Shown in pieces: positions 26,856-36,704 of a DNA stretch of 43,687 nt. Position numbers and translations under genes: made by a program. The stretch spans positions 1 through 43,687 of the forward strand of contig NZ_MUIO01000060.1 in the NCBI RefSeq assembly GCF_002087235.1, given 5' to 3'. The notes below the pieces were generated by a model. It saw only the letters and a list, made by a program, of their open reading frames with translations, was not told the DNA's origin and did no database searches. This DNA comes from Pseudomonas floridensis (lineage in GTDB: Bacteria > Pseudomonadota > Gammaproteobacteria > Pseudomonadales > Pseudomonadaceae). Numbering within the stretch: the first letter of the stretch is position 1; every line of letters begins with the position of its first letter.

Positions 26856-27700
26856 GACAGTTCCTCGATCAGACTGCGGTCCAGAGTCGGCAATGCATGA
26901 CCATACGTCAGCGCTGAAGGCTGACAACTCCACAGCGTACGCGTGTAGGGATTGTTCGCCGCGGCCAATTCCGTAGCGCGGCAGCGGTCGACGATGGTGC
27001 CGCGGTACATGACCAGCGCCCGGTCGCAGTATCGCGCCACCAGCGGCAGGTCGTGACTGATCAGCAATAAGCCCATGCCGCGTTGCTCGACCAGCCCCAG
27101 AATCAATTCGAGCATCTGGTCCCGAAGATTGCTGTCCAGCGCCGAGGTAGGTTCGTCGGCGATCAGCAACCTGGGATCGTTGATCAGCATCGCCGCCAAC
27201 ATCACGCGCTGGCCCATGCCTCCGGACAATTCGTGCGGGTAACGGTCGTACAGCGCCTGCGGATTGGGCAGGCCGACGGCGTCGAGCATATCCAGCACTT
27301 TCTCTCGACGCTCACGACGCCCCAGACGGGTGTGCAGTACCAGTGTTTCCTCGACCTGAGTGCCGATTCTGAGCACCGGATTGAGCGAGTATTTAGGGTC
27401 CTGCAACACCAGTGAAAGCCGTGTGCCGCGCAGACGCTGCCATTGGCGGGGGCTCAGACCACGCAAGTCCTCACCGGCCAGACTCAACTGTTCGGCCCTT
27501 ACCTGGCCCGGGCGGGCAACCAGGCCCATGATCGCCCGGGCAGTCAGCGATTTGCCCGAACCTGATTCTCCGACCAGTGCGACCTTTTCGGTGCCGACGG
27601 TAAAGTCGATGCCCTTGACCACTTCGATCGGTTGCGCCTCAGGGCCGGGAAACGCGATGCGTAGACCGCGTACTTCGAGTAACGATGATTCATCAGCCAT
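26852..27700 (-). CDS. Peptide/nickel-type ABC importer ATPase (first ATPase)
   Basis: A 282-residue DppD/NikD-type ATPase: Walker A GESGSGKS, signature LSGGMGQR and Walker B LLIADEPTSALD. The C-terminal part is short compared with DppD (about 327), keeping only part of the extension (NNPYTRTLW). It overlaps the permease gene upstream by 8 bases and the next ATPase by 4. It works as a heterodimer with the second ATPase to power the two permeases. Confidence 0.92.
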   Translation of the reverse strand: MADESSLLEVRGLRIAFPGPEAQPIEVVKGIDFTVGTEKVALVGESGSGKSLTARAIMGLVARPGQVRAEQLSLAGEDLRGLSPRQWQRLRGTRLSLVLQDPKYSLNPVLRIGTQVEETLVLHTRLGRRERREKVLDMLDAVGLPNPQALYDRYPHELSGGMGQRVMLAAMLINDPRLLIADEPTSALDSNLRDQMLELILGLVEQRGMGLLLISHDLPLVARYCDRALVMYRGTIVDRCRATELAAANNPYTRTLWSCQPSALTYGHALPTLDRSLIEELS

Positions 27701-28544
27701 GACGGGGATCCAGTGCGTCGCGCAGGCCGTCGCCCAGCAGGTTGAACGACAGGCTCGTCAGCAAGATGGCCATGCCGGGGGCTGCGGCGACCCACCATTG
27801 ATCGAAGATCACCCGACTGCCCTCGGCCACCATCGACCCCCATTCCGCCATCGGCGGTTCGACACCCAGTCCGAGAAAGCCAAGCCCTGCGGCAGCGAGA
27901 ATGATGCCGCCCAGGTTCAATGCCACGCGCACGATCACCGAAGGCAGGCACAGCGGCAACACATGTCCGATCAGCAGACGCCAGCCTCGTATGCCCTGTA
28001 AATGCGCGGCTGCCAGGTAATCGCTGTTGCGCAGCACGCTGGTTTCCGCCCGTGCCTGACGTGCATAGGCCGGCCAGGCCGTCAGGGACAACGCCAGCGC
28101 GCCATTCAGCAGACCGGGGCCCAGAATTGCCACGAACGCCAGGGCCAGTACCAGTTGCGGAAACCCCATGACCACGTCGGTCACACGCATCAGCACCCGT
28201 TCAGTCCAGCCACCATAGAAGCCTGCCGTCACGCCGATCAAGACACCGATCGGCAGCGTCAACAGCAACACCAGTGAGACCAGCAATAAAGTAGGCCGTG
28301 TGCCATGCAGCAATCGGGTGAACAGATCCCGGCCGAAGGCGTCGGTGCCCAGCCAGTGCGTCGTCGAGGGCGGCAGCAGGCGTTCCTGAATGTTCTGTGC
28401 ATTCGGATCAAAGCCACTCAACAGCGACGCGAACACTGCAACCAGGACCAGCAGGCCGATCATCGACACGCCGAGCGTCAGTGCTGGCGAGCGACGCCAA
28501 AGGCCCGAAACAGAAACGCCATTCAGCGGTATGGAAAGACTCAT
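27693..28544 (-). CDS. Peptide/nickel-type ABC importer permease (DppC/NikC type)
   Basis: A 283-residue inner-membrane permease with about six hydrophobic segments. The N-terminal motif HWLGTDAFGRDLFTRLLHGTR is typical of DppC/NikC proteins, and the EAA-like loop (YARQARAETSVLRNSDYLAAA) contacts the ATPases. The start at 28544 overlaps the upstream permease stop by 4 bases (ATGA); a longer frame to 28616 is rejected. It pairs with the DppB-like permease. Confidence 0.92.
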   Translation of the reverse strand: MSLSIPLNGVSVSGLWRRSPALTLGVSMIGLLVLVAVFASLLSGFDPNAQNIQERLLPPSTTHWLGTDAFGRDLFTRLLHGTRPTLLLVSLVLLLTLPIGVLIGVTAGFYGGWTERVLMRVTDVVMGFPQLVLALAFVAILGPGLLNGALALSLTAWPAYARQARAETSVLRNSDYLAAAHLQGIRGWRLLIGHVLPLCLPSVIVRVALNLGGIILAAAGLGFLGLGVEPPMAEWGSMVAEGSRVIFDQWWVAAAPGMAILLTSLSFNLLGDGLRDALDPRHG

Positions 28545-29575
28545 GACACCCCTCGCGTGCGCGGATCGATCATTGCGGCCAAGACATCGGCGACGCCGTT
28601 GACCACCACGAAACACAGGCCGATCACCAGTGTGCTACCCAGAATCGCCGGCACATCCCCGGCAAACAGTGCGGTCGTCAGGTAGCGCCCGATGCCCGGC
28701 CAGGCGAACACCGTCTCGGTGAGAATCGAGCCTTCCAGCAGACTCGCATAAGACAATGCCACCACCACGACCAGCGTCCCGGACACATTGGGCAAGGCGT
28801 GGCGCAGCAAGACCCGGCCACGCCCTGCCCCTTTGGCCAGTGCAGTGACTACGTATTCCTTGCCCATCTCGCCCAGCAACGCCGAGCGCGTCATGCGGCA
28901 AATCCCGGCCATGGAATGAAAGGCCAGCACCAGCACGGGCAGCACCAGATGAGCGAAAGCATTGGCCAGCGCACCTGTTTCGCCCGATCGCCAGGTGTCC
29001 CACAGCATCCAGCCGCTGCTGAGCTCGATGCTGTACAGAAACGAGTCGTCCAGTCGCCCCGGCCCGCCTGCCCATTGCAGACGGGCATAGAACAGCAGAA
29101 GCATGAGCAGCCCGAGCCAGAATATCGGCACCGAATAGCCAATCAGCGAAACCAGCCTCGCCGCCCCGTCGACCCAGCCGCCCGGTCGCCAGGCGGCCAG
29201 CAACCCTAGCGACAGGCCAAGGCTGCTGCCCAGCAGGATGGCCAGCGTGGCGAGTTCCAGCGTGGCGGGCACGGCGCGACTCAGGCCCTGCATCACCGGC
29301 TGGCCGGACGTAACGGAAACACCCAGATCACCGTGCCGCAGATCGTTCAGGTAATGAACGAACCGCGCCGGCCATGCTTGATCCAGCCCCAGGTCACTGC
29401 GCACCTGAGCCAGTGTCGATTCACTGGCGTGATCGCCGGCAATCCGCAATGCGGGATCGACCGGCGACAAGTTGGTCAGCATGAAGGTGAAGAACAACAG
29501 GCCGATCAAGGTGACCGACAGCGACAGCACGCCACCGACAGCCACGTTGACCCTGCGCGACGCCCCTGCCCTCAC
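28541..29575 (-). CDS. Peptide/nickel-type ABC importer permease (DppB/NikB type)
   Basis: A 344-residue permease with an N-terminal membrane helix, the family stretch NLSPVDPALRIAG and several further helices. The EAA loop (CRMTRSALLGEMGKEYVVTALAKG) is clear. The start is GTG, overlapping the binding-protein stop by 4 bases. SPVDP near the N-terminus resembles metal-chelate importers (NikB/CntB type) as much as dipeptide ones; this is suggestive only. Confidence 0.91.
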   Translation of the reverse strand: MRAGASRRVNVAVGGVLSLSVTLIGLLFFTFMLTNLSPVDPALRIAGDHASESTLAQVRSDLGLDQAWPARFVHYLNDLRHGDLGVSVTSGQPVMQGLSRAVPATLELATLAILLGSSLGLSLGLLAAWRPGGWVDGAARLVSLIGYSVPIFWLGLLMLLLFYARLQWAGGPGRLDDSFLYSIELSSGWMLWDTWRSGETGALANAFAHLVLPVLVLAFHSMAGICRMTRSALLGEMGKEYVVTALAKGAGRGRVLLRHALPNVSGTLVVVVALSYASLLEGSILTETVFAWPGIGRYLTTALFAGDVPAILGSTLVIGLCFVVVNGVADVLAAMIDPRTRGVS

Positions 29576-31149
29576 TTGGATTTGCTCACCTGGTCGAAGT
29601 ACGGCAACGACACAGTGAGGTTCTGCAGAACACCTTGCACACCTTCATGCACCGCCACCTGATTCTGCCCTTGCAGCGCGACCACGAAGGGCGAGCTGTC
29701 CTGCACCGCTTTCTGCAACTGGCCATACAGCGCGAGACGTTTTTGCGGGTCGCGTTCAGCTGCGGCTGCGCGGGTTTCCTGACTCAACTGCGGGATGTCC
29801 CACTGAGTTCGCCAGGCCAGGGTTTTCGGCCCGTTGGCCACGTTGTAGGTGAAGGTGCTGGCGTTCGAGTGCGGGTCCAGGTAATCCATGCCCCAGTAGG
29901 TGAAGATCAATTGGTAGTCACGACTGCGCATCTTTGCCCACAGTTCGCTTTCGACCAGTGGCCGTACCGAGATATCGATGTCGGCTTTGGCGAAACTGGA
30001 CTGGAGCGCCTGGGCGATATCGGTGTAGGGCGGTTGGTTAAAGACGCTCAACTCCACTTTGGTGCCGGCTGCGATCCCACCGGCCTTGAGGATGGCCTTG
30101 GCTTTGTCCACGTCCAGCCTGAACGGCTTGTCGCTCAACGAGCCGGCAACGCCCGCCGGCAGAAATGCCTGATGCACGCTGTACTGGTTTTTCAACAGGT
30201 CTCTGGAAATGCCCTGATAATCCACCAGCCAGCGTGCTGCTTCCCAAAAAGCCGGATTCTTCAGTGCGGGAACCTGCGTATTGCCGGTGTTGACGCCCAG
30301 GTAGTAGATCATCGATGACGGGAAGCGCTGCACGCTCACGCCCTTCTGGGTTTCCAGCGCACTGAACTGGTCGGCGCCCAGATCGAACGCCAGATCGGCA
30401 TCCCCTTGAACCACCAGCAGGCGCCGCGTCGCCGGATCGGTCACGTTCTTGATGACCACCGTCTTCAGCTTCGGCGCCTGAGCGGCATGCGGATTGGCCT
30501 GTAGCACCAGCGCTTCATGAGGGATGTAAGTGCGTAATGCATAGGCACCGGTCCCGGCGGAATGGTTTTTCAACCAGCCGTTGCCCAGGTCCGTGCCTTG
30601 CGCGTGCTTCTCGACTTCTGCCGCATCGACAATGAAACCCACCGGAGTCGCCGACAGGATGCTCAAGGCGAATGAGCTGCCCACCGCCGCAGGCCAGGTG
30701 ATCTTGACGTGACGTTCATCGACGCGGGTCAGGAAGCTGTCGACGTTTTCCGCGGTCCAGCCCAACTCACCGAGAATGAACGCAGGCGTCTTGTTCAGCT
30801 TGACCACGCGGCCCAGTGAATAGATCACATCTTCCGGGCGCACCGGATTGCCGGAAGCGAATGTCGCACCGTCGCGCAGTTCGAACACCAGACTCTTGTC
30901 GTCACCGCCCGCCTCCCAACGCGCGGCCAGCGCCGGGACCAGACTGGAAGGATTCTGGCGGTCAGGCTCTAGCAGACGCTGGTAGATATTGGCCAGCGTG
31001 TTGGTCGCGGTGATCTCGAAACTCTCTGCCGGGTCGAGACTGGCGACATCGTCAATCGACCGCGCTACCACCAGTGTGTCCGGAGGCGTCAGCGCCCAGG
31101 CTGAACTGCTGAGTGTGATCGCCACTGCCAGTGCTGTCAGACGCCGCAT
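29572..31149 (-). CDS. Periplasmic substrate-binding protein, SBP_bac_5 (DppA/NikA) family
   Basis: A 525-residue solute-binding protein with a signal peptide cleaved near SSAWA (about residue 19) and no lipobox cysteine. Family features include LDPAESFEITATNTLANIYQRLLEP and EVRD-like FELRDGATFASGNPVRPEDV. AAGGA is spaced about 8 bases before the ATG. It heads the operon SBP-permease-permease-ATPase-ATPase, the nikABCDE/dpp order, and sets the substrate: peptide, opine, nickel or a metal chelate are all possible. It is divergent from metE across 265 bases. Confidence 0.91.
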   Translation of the reverse strand: MRRLTALAVAITLSSSAWALTPPDTLVVARSIDDVASLDPAESFEITATNTLANIYQRLLEPDRQNPSSLVPALAARWEAGGDDKSLVFELRDGATFASGNPVRPEDVIYSLGRVVKLNKTPAFILGELGWTAENVDSFLTRVDERHVKITWPAAVGSSFALSILSATPVGFIVDAAEVEKHAQGTDLGNGWLKNHSAGTGAYALRTYIPHEALVLQANPHAAQAPKLKTVVIKNVTDPATRRLLVVQGDADLAFDLGADQFSALETQKGVSVQRFPSSMIYYLGVNTGNTQVPALKNPAFWEAARWLVDYQGISRDLLKNQYSVHQAFLPAGVAGSLSDKPFRLDVDKAKAILKAGGIAAGTKVELSVFNQPPYTDIAQALQSSFAKADIDISVRPLVESELWAKMRSRDYQLIFTYWGMDYLDPHSNASTFTYNVANGPKTLAWRTQWDIPQLSQETRAAAAERDPQKRLALYGQLQKAVQDSSPFVVALQGQNQVAVHEGVQGVLQNLTVSLPYFDQVSKSK

Positions 31150-31414
31150 CGGGTATTTCCTTATGAAGATGAGTTATTGGCGGATGACGATATAGCGCAT
31201 TAAGTAATAAAAAAAAGACCGTTTAGTCATTAACTTATGCCGCTTGGCGATGAAAACATTTGCGCGTGACGGGTCATTGGTTCACTGCAAGACCACACTT
31301 CATGACACGTTAGAACATGAGTACTCTTCATGAAAAACAAGAAAACAATGAATTTGTCTCACGATCAGTCAATGCCGACAATGCACCCACTTATCGCACT
31401 GGAGATGTATTGCT
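31150..31414. promoter_or_regulatory. Divergent regulatory gap between the importer operon and metE
   Basis: AT-rich, with an A8 run at about 31209-31217 and the palindrome TTCATGAA. A ribosome site GGAG (31401-31404) serves metE. One stretch (TGAA-N5-CTCA) resembles the MetR half-site pair TGAA-N5-TTCA with one mismatch. No cobalamin riboswitch core was recognised. Both promoters should lie here but could not be fixed. Confidence 0.4.
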
Positions 31415-33724
31415 ATGGCATTGGCTCATTCCCTCGGCTTTCCCCGCATTGGCGCTGACCGAGAACTCAAGAAAGCGCTGGAAGCGTACTGGAAAGGCGA
31501 CATCGATCAGCATGCGTTGCAGGCCGTGGGCCGCGATCTGCGCGCCCGGCACTGGGCATTGCAGCGTGATGCAGGCATAGAGCTGCTTGCTGCGGGCGAC
31601 TTCGCCTGGTACGACCAGGTCTTGAGTCAGTCACTGACGCTTGGAGTGATTCCGCGGCGGTTTGCCTCGACACTGGACGCCAATGCGCTGCCGACGCTGG
31701 ATACCTTGTTCGCAATGGCACGCGGCGCAAGTACGGCCTGCTGCGGTGAACATCCCGCGACGCAACATGCTCAGGAACTGACCAAGTGGTTCGACACCAA
31801 CTATCACTATCTGGTACCCGAGTTCACAGCCGATCAGTCTTTCCGGCTGAGCTGGAACCAGTTGTTCGACGAAGTCGATGAAGCACGTGCATTGGGCCAT
31901 GCCATCAAGCCCGTGTTGATTGGCCCGTTGACCTTTCTGTGGCTTGGCAAAGCCAAAGGGGATGACTTCAACAAGCTGCAGTTGCTGGATCGGTTGCTGC
32001 CGGTCTATGCCGAGATTCTCGAACGGCTGGCAGGCAAAGGCGTCGAGTGGGTTCAGCTCGATGAGCCGATCCTCGCGCTGGACCTGCCCGCCGACTGGCA
32101 GGATGCATTCGGACAAGCTTACCGGGCGTTGCAGGGTTCTTCGGTCAAGACCCTCGTCGCCACCTATTTCGGTGGTCTGGAAGACAACCTCGCGCTGGCT
32201 TCCCACCTGCCCGTCGACGGTCTGCACATCGATCTGGTGCGAGCCCCCGAGCAACTCGCTGGCGTGCTGGACGCCCATCCGGTCGACAAGGTGCTGTCGG
32301 TCGGCGTGGTCAACGGCCGTAATGTGTGGCGATGCGATCTGGACAAGGCGCTGACGCAACTGCACACGGCTCACCAGCAGTTGGGCGAGCGCCTGTGGGT
32401 GTCCAGTTCCTGTTCGTTGCTGCACAGCCCGGTGGACCTGGCGAGCGAAGACAGCCTGGACCCGGAGTTGAAAGAGTGGCTGGCCTTTGCCGTGCAGAAA
32501 TGCGCTGAAATCGCGGTCCTGAGCAAGGCAACCGTCGATGCCAGCGCCCTCGACGTTCAGCAGGCGCTGCACGCCAGCCGAGCCGTACAGGCGAGTCGCG
32601 TGCGCTCGAAGCGAATTCACAAACCCGAGGTTCAGGCACGGCTGGCAGCGGTTGGCGCGGCCGACAGCCAGCGTCATTCCGCTTTCGCCCGGCGAATCGA
32701 ACTGCAGCGCGCCCGATTGGCATTGCCGCCATTTCCGACGACCACCATCGGCTCGTTTCCGCAAACGTCCTCCATTCGTCTGGCGCGGCAAGCGTTCAAG
32801 CAGGGCAAGATTTCCGTAGGCGACTACACCGATGCCATGCACCATGAAATTCGTCATGCGGTGCAGGTTCAGGAGCGTCTGGGGCTGGACGTGCTGGTGC
32901 ATGGCGAAGCCGAGCGCAACGACATGGTCGAATACTTTGCCGAACAACTGGACGGCTATGCATTCACCCGATTCGGCTGGGTTCAGAGCTACGGTTCGCG
33001 CTGCGTCAAACCGGCCATCATCGTCGGCGACCTGAGCCGCCCGCAGGCCATGACCGTGGAATGGATCCGCTATGCTCAGGCGCAGACCGACAAGATCATG
33101 AAGGGCATGCTCACCGGGCCGGTCACGATGCTGATGTGGTCATTCCCGCGTGAAGATGTATCGCGCAAGGTCCAGGCCCGACAGTTGGCGCTGGCCATTC
33201 GCGATGAGGTGGTCGACCTGGAAGCGGCCGGCATCAAAATCGTGCAGATCGATGAAGCCGCATTTCGCGAAGGCCTGCCGCTGCGACGCGCGCAATGGAA
33301 CGAGTACCTCGACTGGGCCGTGGAAGCGTTCCGGTTGTGTGCTTCTGGCGTGCGCGACGACACGCAGATCCACACCCATATGTGCTACAGCGAATTCAAC
33401 GACGTGATCGAATCCATTGCGGCCATGGACGCCGATGTCATTACCATCGAAACCTCGCGTTCGGACATGGAGCTGCTCGACGCGTTCGAAGCCTTCGACT
33501 ACCCGAACGACATCGGGCCCGGTGTGTACGACATTCACTCGCCGCGTGTGCCTGAAACCGCCGAGATGGTGAACCTGCTGCGCAAGGCCGCCAGACGCAT
33601 CCCTGCGCAACGGCTCTGGGTGAACCCGGACTGCGGATTGAAAACACGAGGCTGGCCGGAAACCGAAGCCGCGCTGGCGGGCATGGTTGCGGCGGCGCAG
33701 CAATTGCGCACTGAGCTGGCGTAG
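31415..33724 (+). CDS. metE: Cobalamin-independent methionine synthase MetE
   Basis: A 769-residue enzyme that transfers a methyl group from 5-methyltetrahydropteroyl-triglutamate to homocysteine. Two barrels are visible: the N-terminal one starts LGFPRIG, and the C-terminal one starts TTIGSFPQT. The zinc ligands are His655, Cys657 (HMCYSEFND), Glu679 and Cys740 ([11 protein letters not shown]), all offset by exactly 14 from the E. coli numbering 641/643/665/726. GGAG is spaced 10 bases from the ATG. It stands alone on the plus strand between the importer operon and the LuxR gene. Confidence 0.97.
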   Translation: MALAHSLGFPRIGADRELKKALEAYWKGDIDQHALQAVGRDLRARHWALQRDAGIELLAAGDFAWYDQVLSQSLTLGVIPRRFASTLDANALPTLDTLFAMARGASTACCGEHPATQHAQELTKWFDTNYHYLVPEFTADQSFRLSWNQLFDEVDEARALGHAIKPVLIGPLTFLWLGKAKGDDFNKLQLLDRLLPVYAEILERLAGKGVEWVQLDEPILALDLPADWQDAFGQAYRALQGSSVKTLVATYFGGLEDNLALASHLPVDGLHIDLVRAPEQLAGVLDAHPVDKVLSVGVVNGRNVWRCDLDKALTQLHTAHQQLGERLWVSSSCSLLHSPVDLASEDSLDPELKEWLAFAVQKCAEIAVLSKATVDASALDVQQALHASRAVQASRVRSKRIHKPEVQARLAAVGAADSQRHSAFARRIELQRARLALPPFPTTTIGSFPQTSSIRLARQAFKQGKISVGDYTDAMHHEIRHAVQVQERLGLDVLVHGEAERNDMVEYFAEQLDGYAFTRFGWVQSYGSRCVKPAIIVGDLSRPQAMTVEWIRYAQAQTDKIMKGMLTGPVTMLMWSFPREDVSRKVQARQLALAIRDEVVDLEAAGIKIVQIDEAAFREGLPLRRAQWNEYLDWAVEAFRLCASGVRDDTQIHTHMCYSEFNDVIESIAAMDADVITIETSRSDMELLDAFEAFDYPNDIGPGVYDIHSPRVPETAEMVNLLRKAARRIPAQRLWVNPDCGLKTRGWPETEAALAGMVAAAQQLRTELA

Positions 33725-33737
33725 CGCTGCCCCAGGT

Positions 33738-33761
33738 CCCTGACACAAGGCTGTGTCGGGG
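33738..33761 (+). other. Stem-loop shortly after metE
   Basis: CCCTGACACA (33738-33747) pairs with TGTGTCGGGG (33752-33761) with one mismatch-type pair and a 4-base loop, 14 bases after the metE stop. No T-run follows, so it is more likely a 3' stabiliser than the terminator itself. Confidence 0.45.
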
Positions 33762-33810
33762 GCCACCCGATAATGTCCCGGCGGCCGGCTTTCGGCAGCG
33801 GTTCAGGCCC

Positions 33811-33838
33811 GCCTTTGAGAACCGAAAGGCTGGTTTTT
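33811..33838 (+). terminator. Likely intrinsic terminator of metE
   Basis: GCCTTT (33811-33816) pairs with AAAGGC (33825-33830) across an 8-base loop and is followed by TGG and five T (33834-33838). It is about 85 bases after the metE stop, before the LuxR-type gene. Confidence 0.5.
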
Positions 33839-33924
33839 GACGCATCATCCCGGCAGTAAAAAAACAGTGCATGTCGGGAAACTTAATGTTTACATGCTCT
33901 AAATCGTCATCTTTTTCAGGTAGA

Positions 33925-33937
33925 TTAGTTCAACTAA
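33925..33937. promoter_or_regulatory. Inverted repeat upstream of the LuxR-type gene
   Basis: TTAGTT-C-AACTAA is a perfect inverted repeat in an AT-rich stretch 71 bases before the LuxR-type start. It may be an operator or part of the promoter. No known regulator consensus is claimed. Confidence 0.4.
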
Positions 33938-34008
33938 CTAAGAATATTAGTGTGTGACCGGAAGCTGGTACGTGCGTCTTAGAGACGTCAGTAGTTCCGA
34001 AATCATGG

Positions 34009-34686
34009 ATGAGAAAGATGACCCCTACACTACTTCCGCACATCGGCAGGGCCATAGCCAGCATCGGCAACAGCAACTTTTCGAGCATGTTTCATGCACT
34101 GATCAACACTCAGATCACGGTGGATGCCACGCACCTCTACTTGCTGCCCAGGCCTTGGCAATCGCCACAGGCCAGCGTCGCCACGGTATTCAATGAAACC
34201 GTGACATCGCCCCGCGCGGCCGCGCGCTTTACCGATTCGATCCAGCTCAACCCGGCTCAGGAATCACCCAGCTATTGCTGCAAGATCACGGCCTTTCGTG
34301 GTCGCCCGTCTCACGATTTTTCAGTCACCGAGCGTCGTCGTCTGGAAGATATATCGCCGCTGTTATTCTCGATTCTGGAAAAACATGTCGACGCCCTGCA
34401 GTTGAACACGCTCGAAGCTGAATCGAAGAAGCCCGAAGGCGTTGAAGACCGGTTCCACGAGCGCTTGCGTGAAACCGGCCTGATGCTGTCCGAACGCGAG
34501 CTGCAGGTCTGTCTTGGGCTGCTGGCTGGTCAGACCGCCGTGGAGCAGGCCGAACGTCTGGCGCTCAAGGTCAGCACCGTGAGCAGCTACCAGCGCCGCG
34601 CTGCGGTCAAGTTGGGGATCAGTGGCCGCAATTCGCTGATGCGCTGGATGTACGCCTCGCCCGAAGGTGTTTTCGCAGGGGTGTGA
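34009..34686 (+). CDS. LuxR-type transcriptional regulator next to the lipopeptide cluster
   Basis: A 225-residue regulator with a C-terminal LuxR/GerE helix-turn-helix (about residues 158-215: LSERELQVCLGLLAGQ, KVSTVSSYQRRAAVKLG). The N-terminal part is neither a receiver nor a recognisable autoinducer-binding domain. Non-quorum-sensing LuxR proteins of this kind flank Pseudomonas lipopeptide gene clusters and control them. It converges on macB with only 13 bases between stop codons. No strong ribosome site is seen; ATG at 34018 is an alternative start. Control of the syf-type genes is inferred from position. Confidence 0.86.
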   Translation: MRKMTPTLLPHIGRAIASIGNSNFSSMFHALINTQITVDATHLYLLPRPWQSPQASVATVFNETVTSPRAAARFTDSIQLNPAQESPSYCCKITAFRGRPSHDFSVTERRRLEDISPLLFSILEKHVDALQLNTLEAESKKPEGVEDRFHERLRETGLMLSERELQVCLGLLAGQTAVEQAERLALKVSTVSSYQRRAAVKLGISGRNSLMRWMYASPEGVFAGV

Positions 34687-34699
34687 GTACAGCGATCGG

Positions 34700-36703
34700 T
34701 CAATCCCGTGCCAGCGCCTCGATAGGGTCCAGCCTTGCAGCGTTACGCGCTGGCACGAAACCGAACAGCACACCGATCAGCGTCGAACAGGCGAAGGCAG
34801 TCACCACCGAAGCCATCGAAAAGACCATTTCCCATTGTTTGACGAACAGCGTGAACAGGTAACCGATGCCATACGACAGGCCGATGCCGATCACCCCGCC
34901 GATCAGACAGACCATGACCGCTTCCACCAGAAACTGCTGACGGATATCCGACTGCCGCGCACCCACCGCCATGCGGATGCCGATTTCCCGGGTCCGTTCA
35001 GTCACCGACACCAGCATGATGTTCATCACCCCGATACCGCCAACCACCAGTGATATCACCGCGATCAGCGACAGTAGCAGCGTCAGCGAGCGACTGGTTT
35101 TCTGCACCGTCTGCATGACGCTGTCCAGGTTGTTGGTGAAGAAATCCTTGGTGCCGTGGCGTTGCAGCATCAAGGTCTTGATGTGCTCTTCCACCACTTT
35201 GCTGGGCATGCCGTCCTTGATACGCACGCTGATGCTGTCCAGATGGCGCTGGCCGAGTACGCGACCAGCAGCGGTTTCATAGGGCATCCAGATGTTGAGC
35301 GTGTTGCCGGCGATGAACAGGTTCTTGTGATCGCTGGTGACGCCGATCACGGTACAGGGCAGCTTGCCGATCAGAATCACTTTTCCGAGCGGATCGACGC
35401 CAGGGCCGAACAGGCGCTGAGCGGTGTTGTGGTCCAGCACCACGACCTGAGCCTGACGACGTGCATCCTGATCACTGAACGTGATCCCTGCCGCCAGCTG
35501 GATATTGCGCACCTGGAAATAGCGGCTGCTGACCCCGTTGAGCTGAGCATCGACGTCAATGTTGCGATAGCGGATCAGCATGCTTCTGCCGACCACCGGC
35601 GTGGCGCTGTCGATGTAATACAGCTGATTGAGCGCCGTGACGTCGGATGGCAGCAGCGTCTCGATCGACTTGGCCCGGCTGTCACCGAAATTGCTGCCGG
35701 CATAGATATCTATGGTGTTGCTGCCGATCGACTGAATGTCCTTGAGTACGTAACGCTTGGCCCCTTCGCCGATTGCCGAGATCGACACCACCGAAGTGAT
35801 GCCGATGATAATGCCGAGCATGGTCAGCAACGTGCGCATGCGGTGCGAAATCAGCGCGATCCAGGCCATATTGAAGGCTTCACGAAACAGGCCGAAACTG
35901 GCGACCAGCCGACGTTGTGACGTGGCGGGCAGCGCAAGTTCAGGTTCGGCCATCACCCGGGCGGCGGGCGCGGTGCGCCGGTCGCTGATGATTTCACCGT
36001 CGCTGACTTCGATGATCCGCTGGGCGTTGGCTGCGACCTTGGGGTCGTGGGTCACCAGAATCACCGTATGACCGGCCGCATGCAGCTCCAGCAGGATACG
36101 CATGACTTCCTTGCCGCTGGCGGTGTCCAGTGCACCAGTGGGTTCGTCAGCAAGAATCACCTGTCCGCCATTCATCAACGCCCTGGCGATACTCACACGC
36201 TGTTGCTGACCACCCGACATCTGGCTTGGTCGATGTTCGAGATGCGCGCCCAGCCCCAGACGCGTCAGCAGCTGCTCGGCGCGCTCATGTCGGCGGGCTT
36301 GGGGCGTGCCGGCATACACCGCCGGAATCTCGGTGTTGTGCACGGCGTCCAGATGCGGCAATAAGTGATAACGCTGAAAAATGAAGCCGAAGTGGTCACG
36401 GCGCAGCGCTGCCAGTGCATCATCATCGAGGTCCCGGGTTTGCTGACCCGCGACCCGGTACGTGCCGCTACTGGCGTTATCCAGACAGCCGAGAATGTTC
36501 ATCAGCGTGGATTTGCCCGAACCCGACGCGCCGATGATCGCTACCAGCTCGCCGGTATGGATCGTCAGGTCGATTTGCTTGAGAACAGTGACCTCGCGGT
36601 CTCCGGCCATGAAGCTACGGCTCACATTGTCCAGTCGCAGCAACGGTTCGTTCGTTTCAATCGCGGCTTTGTGCAGGTCGGCGATGTCTACCTTCTGATT
36701 CAT
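34700..36703 (-). CDS. macB: MacB-type ABC exporter (lipopeptide efflux)
   Basis: A 667-residue fusion of ATPase and permease. The ATPase has Walker A GASGSGKST (residues 58-66), signature MSGGQQQR and Walker B VILADEPTGALD. After about residue 280 come the MacB membrane and periplasmic domains: one helix, a large periplasmic part, then three helices with the FtsX-type region (GVMNIMLVSVTERTREIGIRMAVGAR). It follows macA after 1 base. With MacA and an outer-membrane channel it should secrete the lipopeptide. In P. syringae the pair downstream of the syringafactin synthetases is named syfC/syfD. Confidence 0.94.
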   Translation of the reverse strand: MNQKVDIADLHKAAIETNEPLLRLDNVSRSFMAGDREVTVLKQIDLTIHTGELVAIIGASGSGKSTLMNILGCLDNASSGTYRVAGQQTRDLDDDALAALRRDHFGFIFQRYHLLPHLDAVHNTEIPAVYAGTPQARRHERAEQLLTRLGLGAHLEHRPSQMSGGQQQRVSIARALMNGGQVILADEPTGALDTASGKEVMRILLELHAAGHTVILVTHDPKVAANAQRIIEVSDGEIISDRRTAPAARVMAEPELALPATSQRRLVASFGLFREAFNMAWIALISHRMRTLLTMLGIIIGITSVVSISAIGEGAKRYVLKDIQSIGSNTIDIYAGSNFGDSRAKSIETLLPSDVTALNQLYYIDSATPVVGRSMLIRYRNIDVDAQLNGVSSRYFQVRNIQLAAGITFSDQDARRQAQVVVLDHNTAQRLFGPGVDPLGKVILIGKLPCTVIGVTSDHKNLFIAGNTLNIWMPYETAAGRVLGQRHLDSISVRIKDGMPSKVVEEHIKTLMLQRHGTKDFFTNNLDSVMQTVQKTSRSLTLLLSLIAVISLVVGGIGVMNIMLVSVTERTREIGIRMAVGARQSDIRQQFLVEAVMVCLIGGVIGIGLSYGIGYLFTLFVKQWEMVFSMASVVTAFACSTLIGVLFGFVPARNAARLDPIEALARD

Positions 36704-36704
36704 G

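Noticed and set aside
31150..31414. Cobalamin or SAM riboswitch before metE
   Set aside because: No B12-box core or other conserved riboswitch segment was found in the leader.
31317..31580. Small frame starting 98 bases before metE and running into it
   Set aside because: Most of it overlaps metE in another frame and it lacks a ribosome site; its translation has no recognisable feature.
31631..32947. 438-codon open frame opposite metE
   Set aside because: metE is certain from zinc ligands and length; the opposite frame shows no homology.
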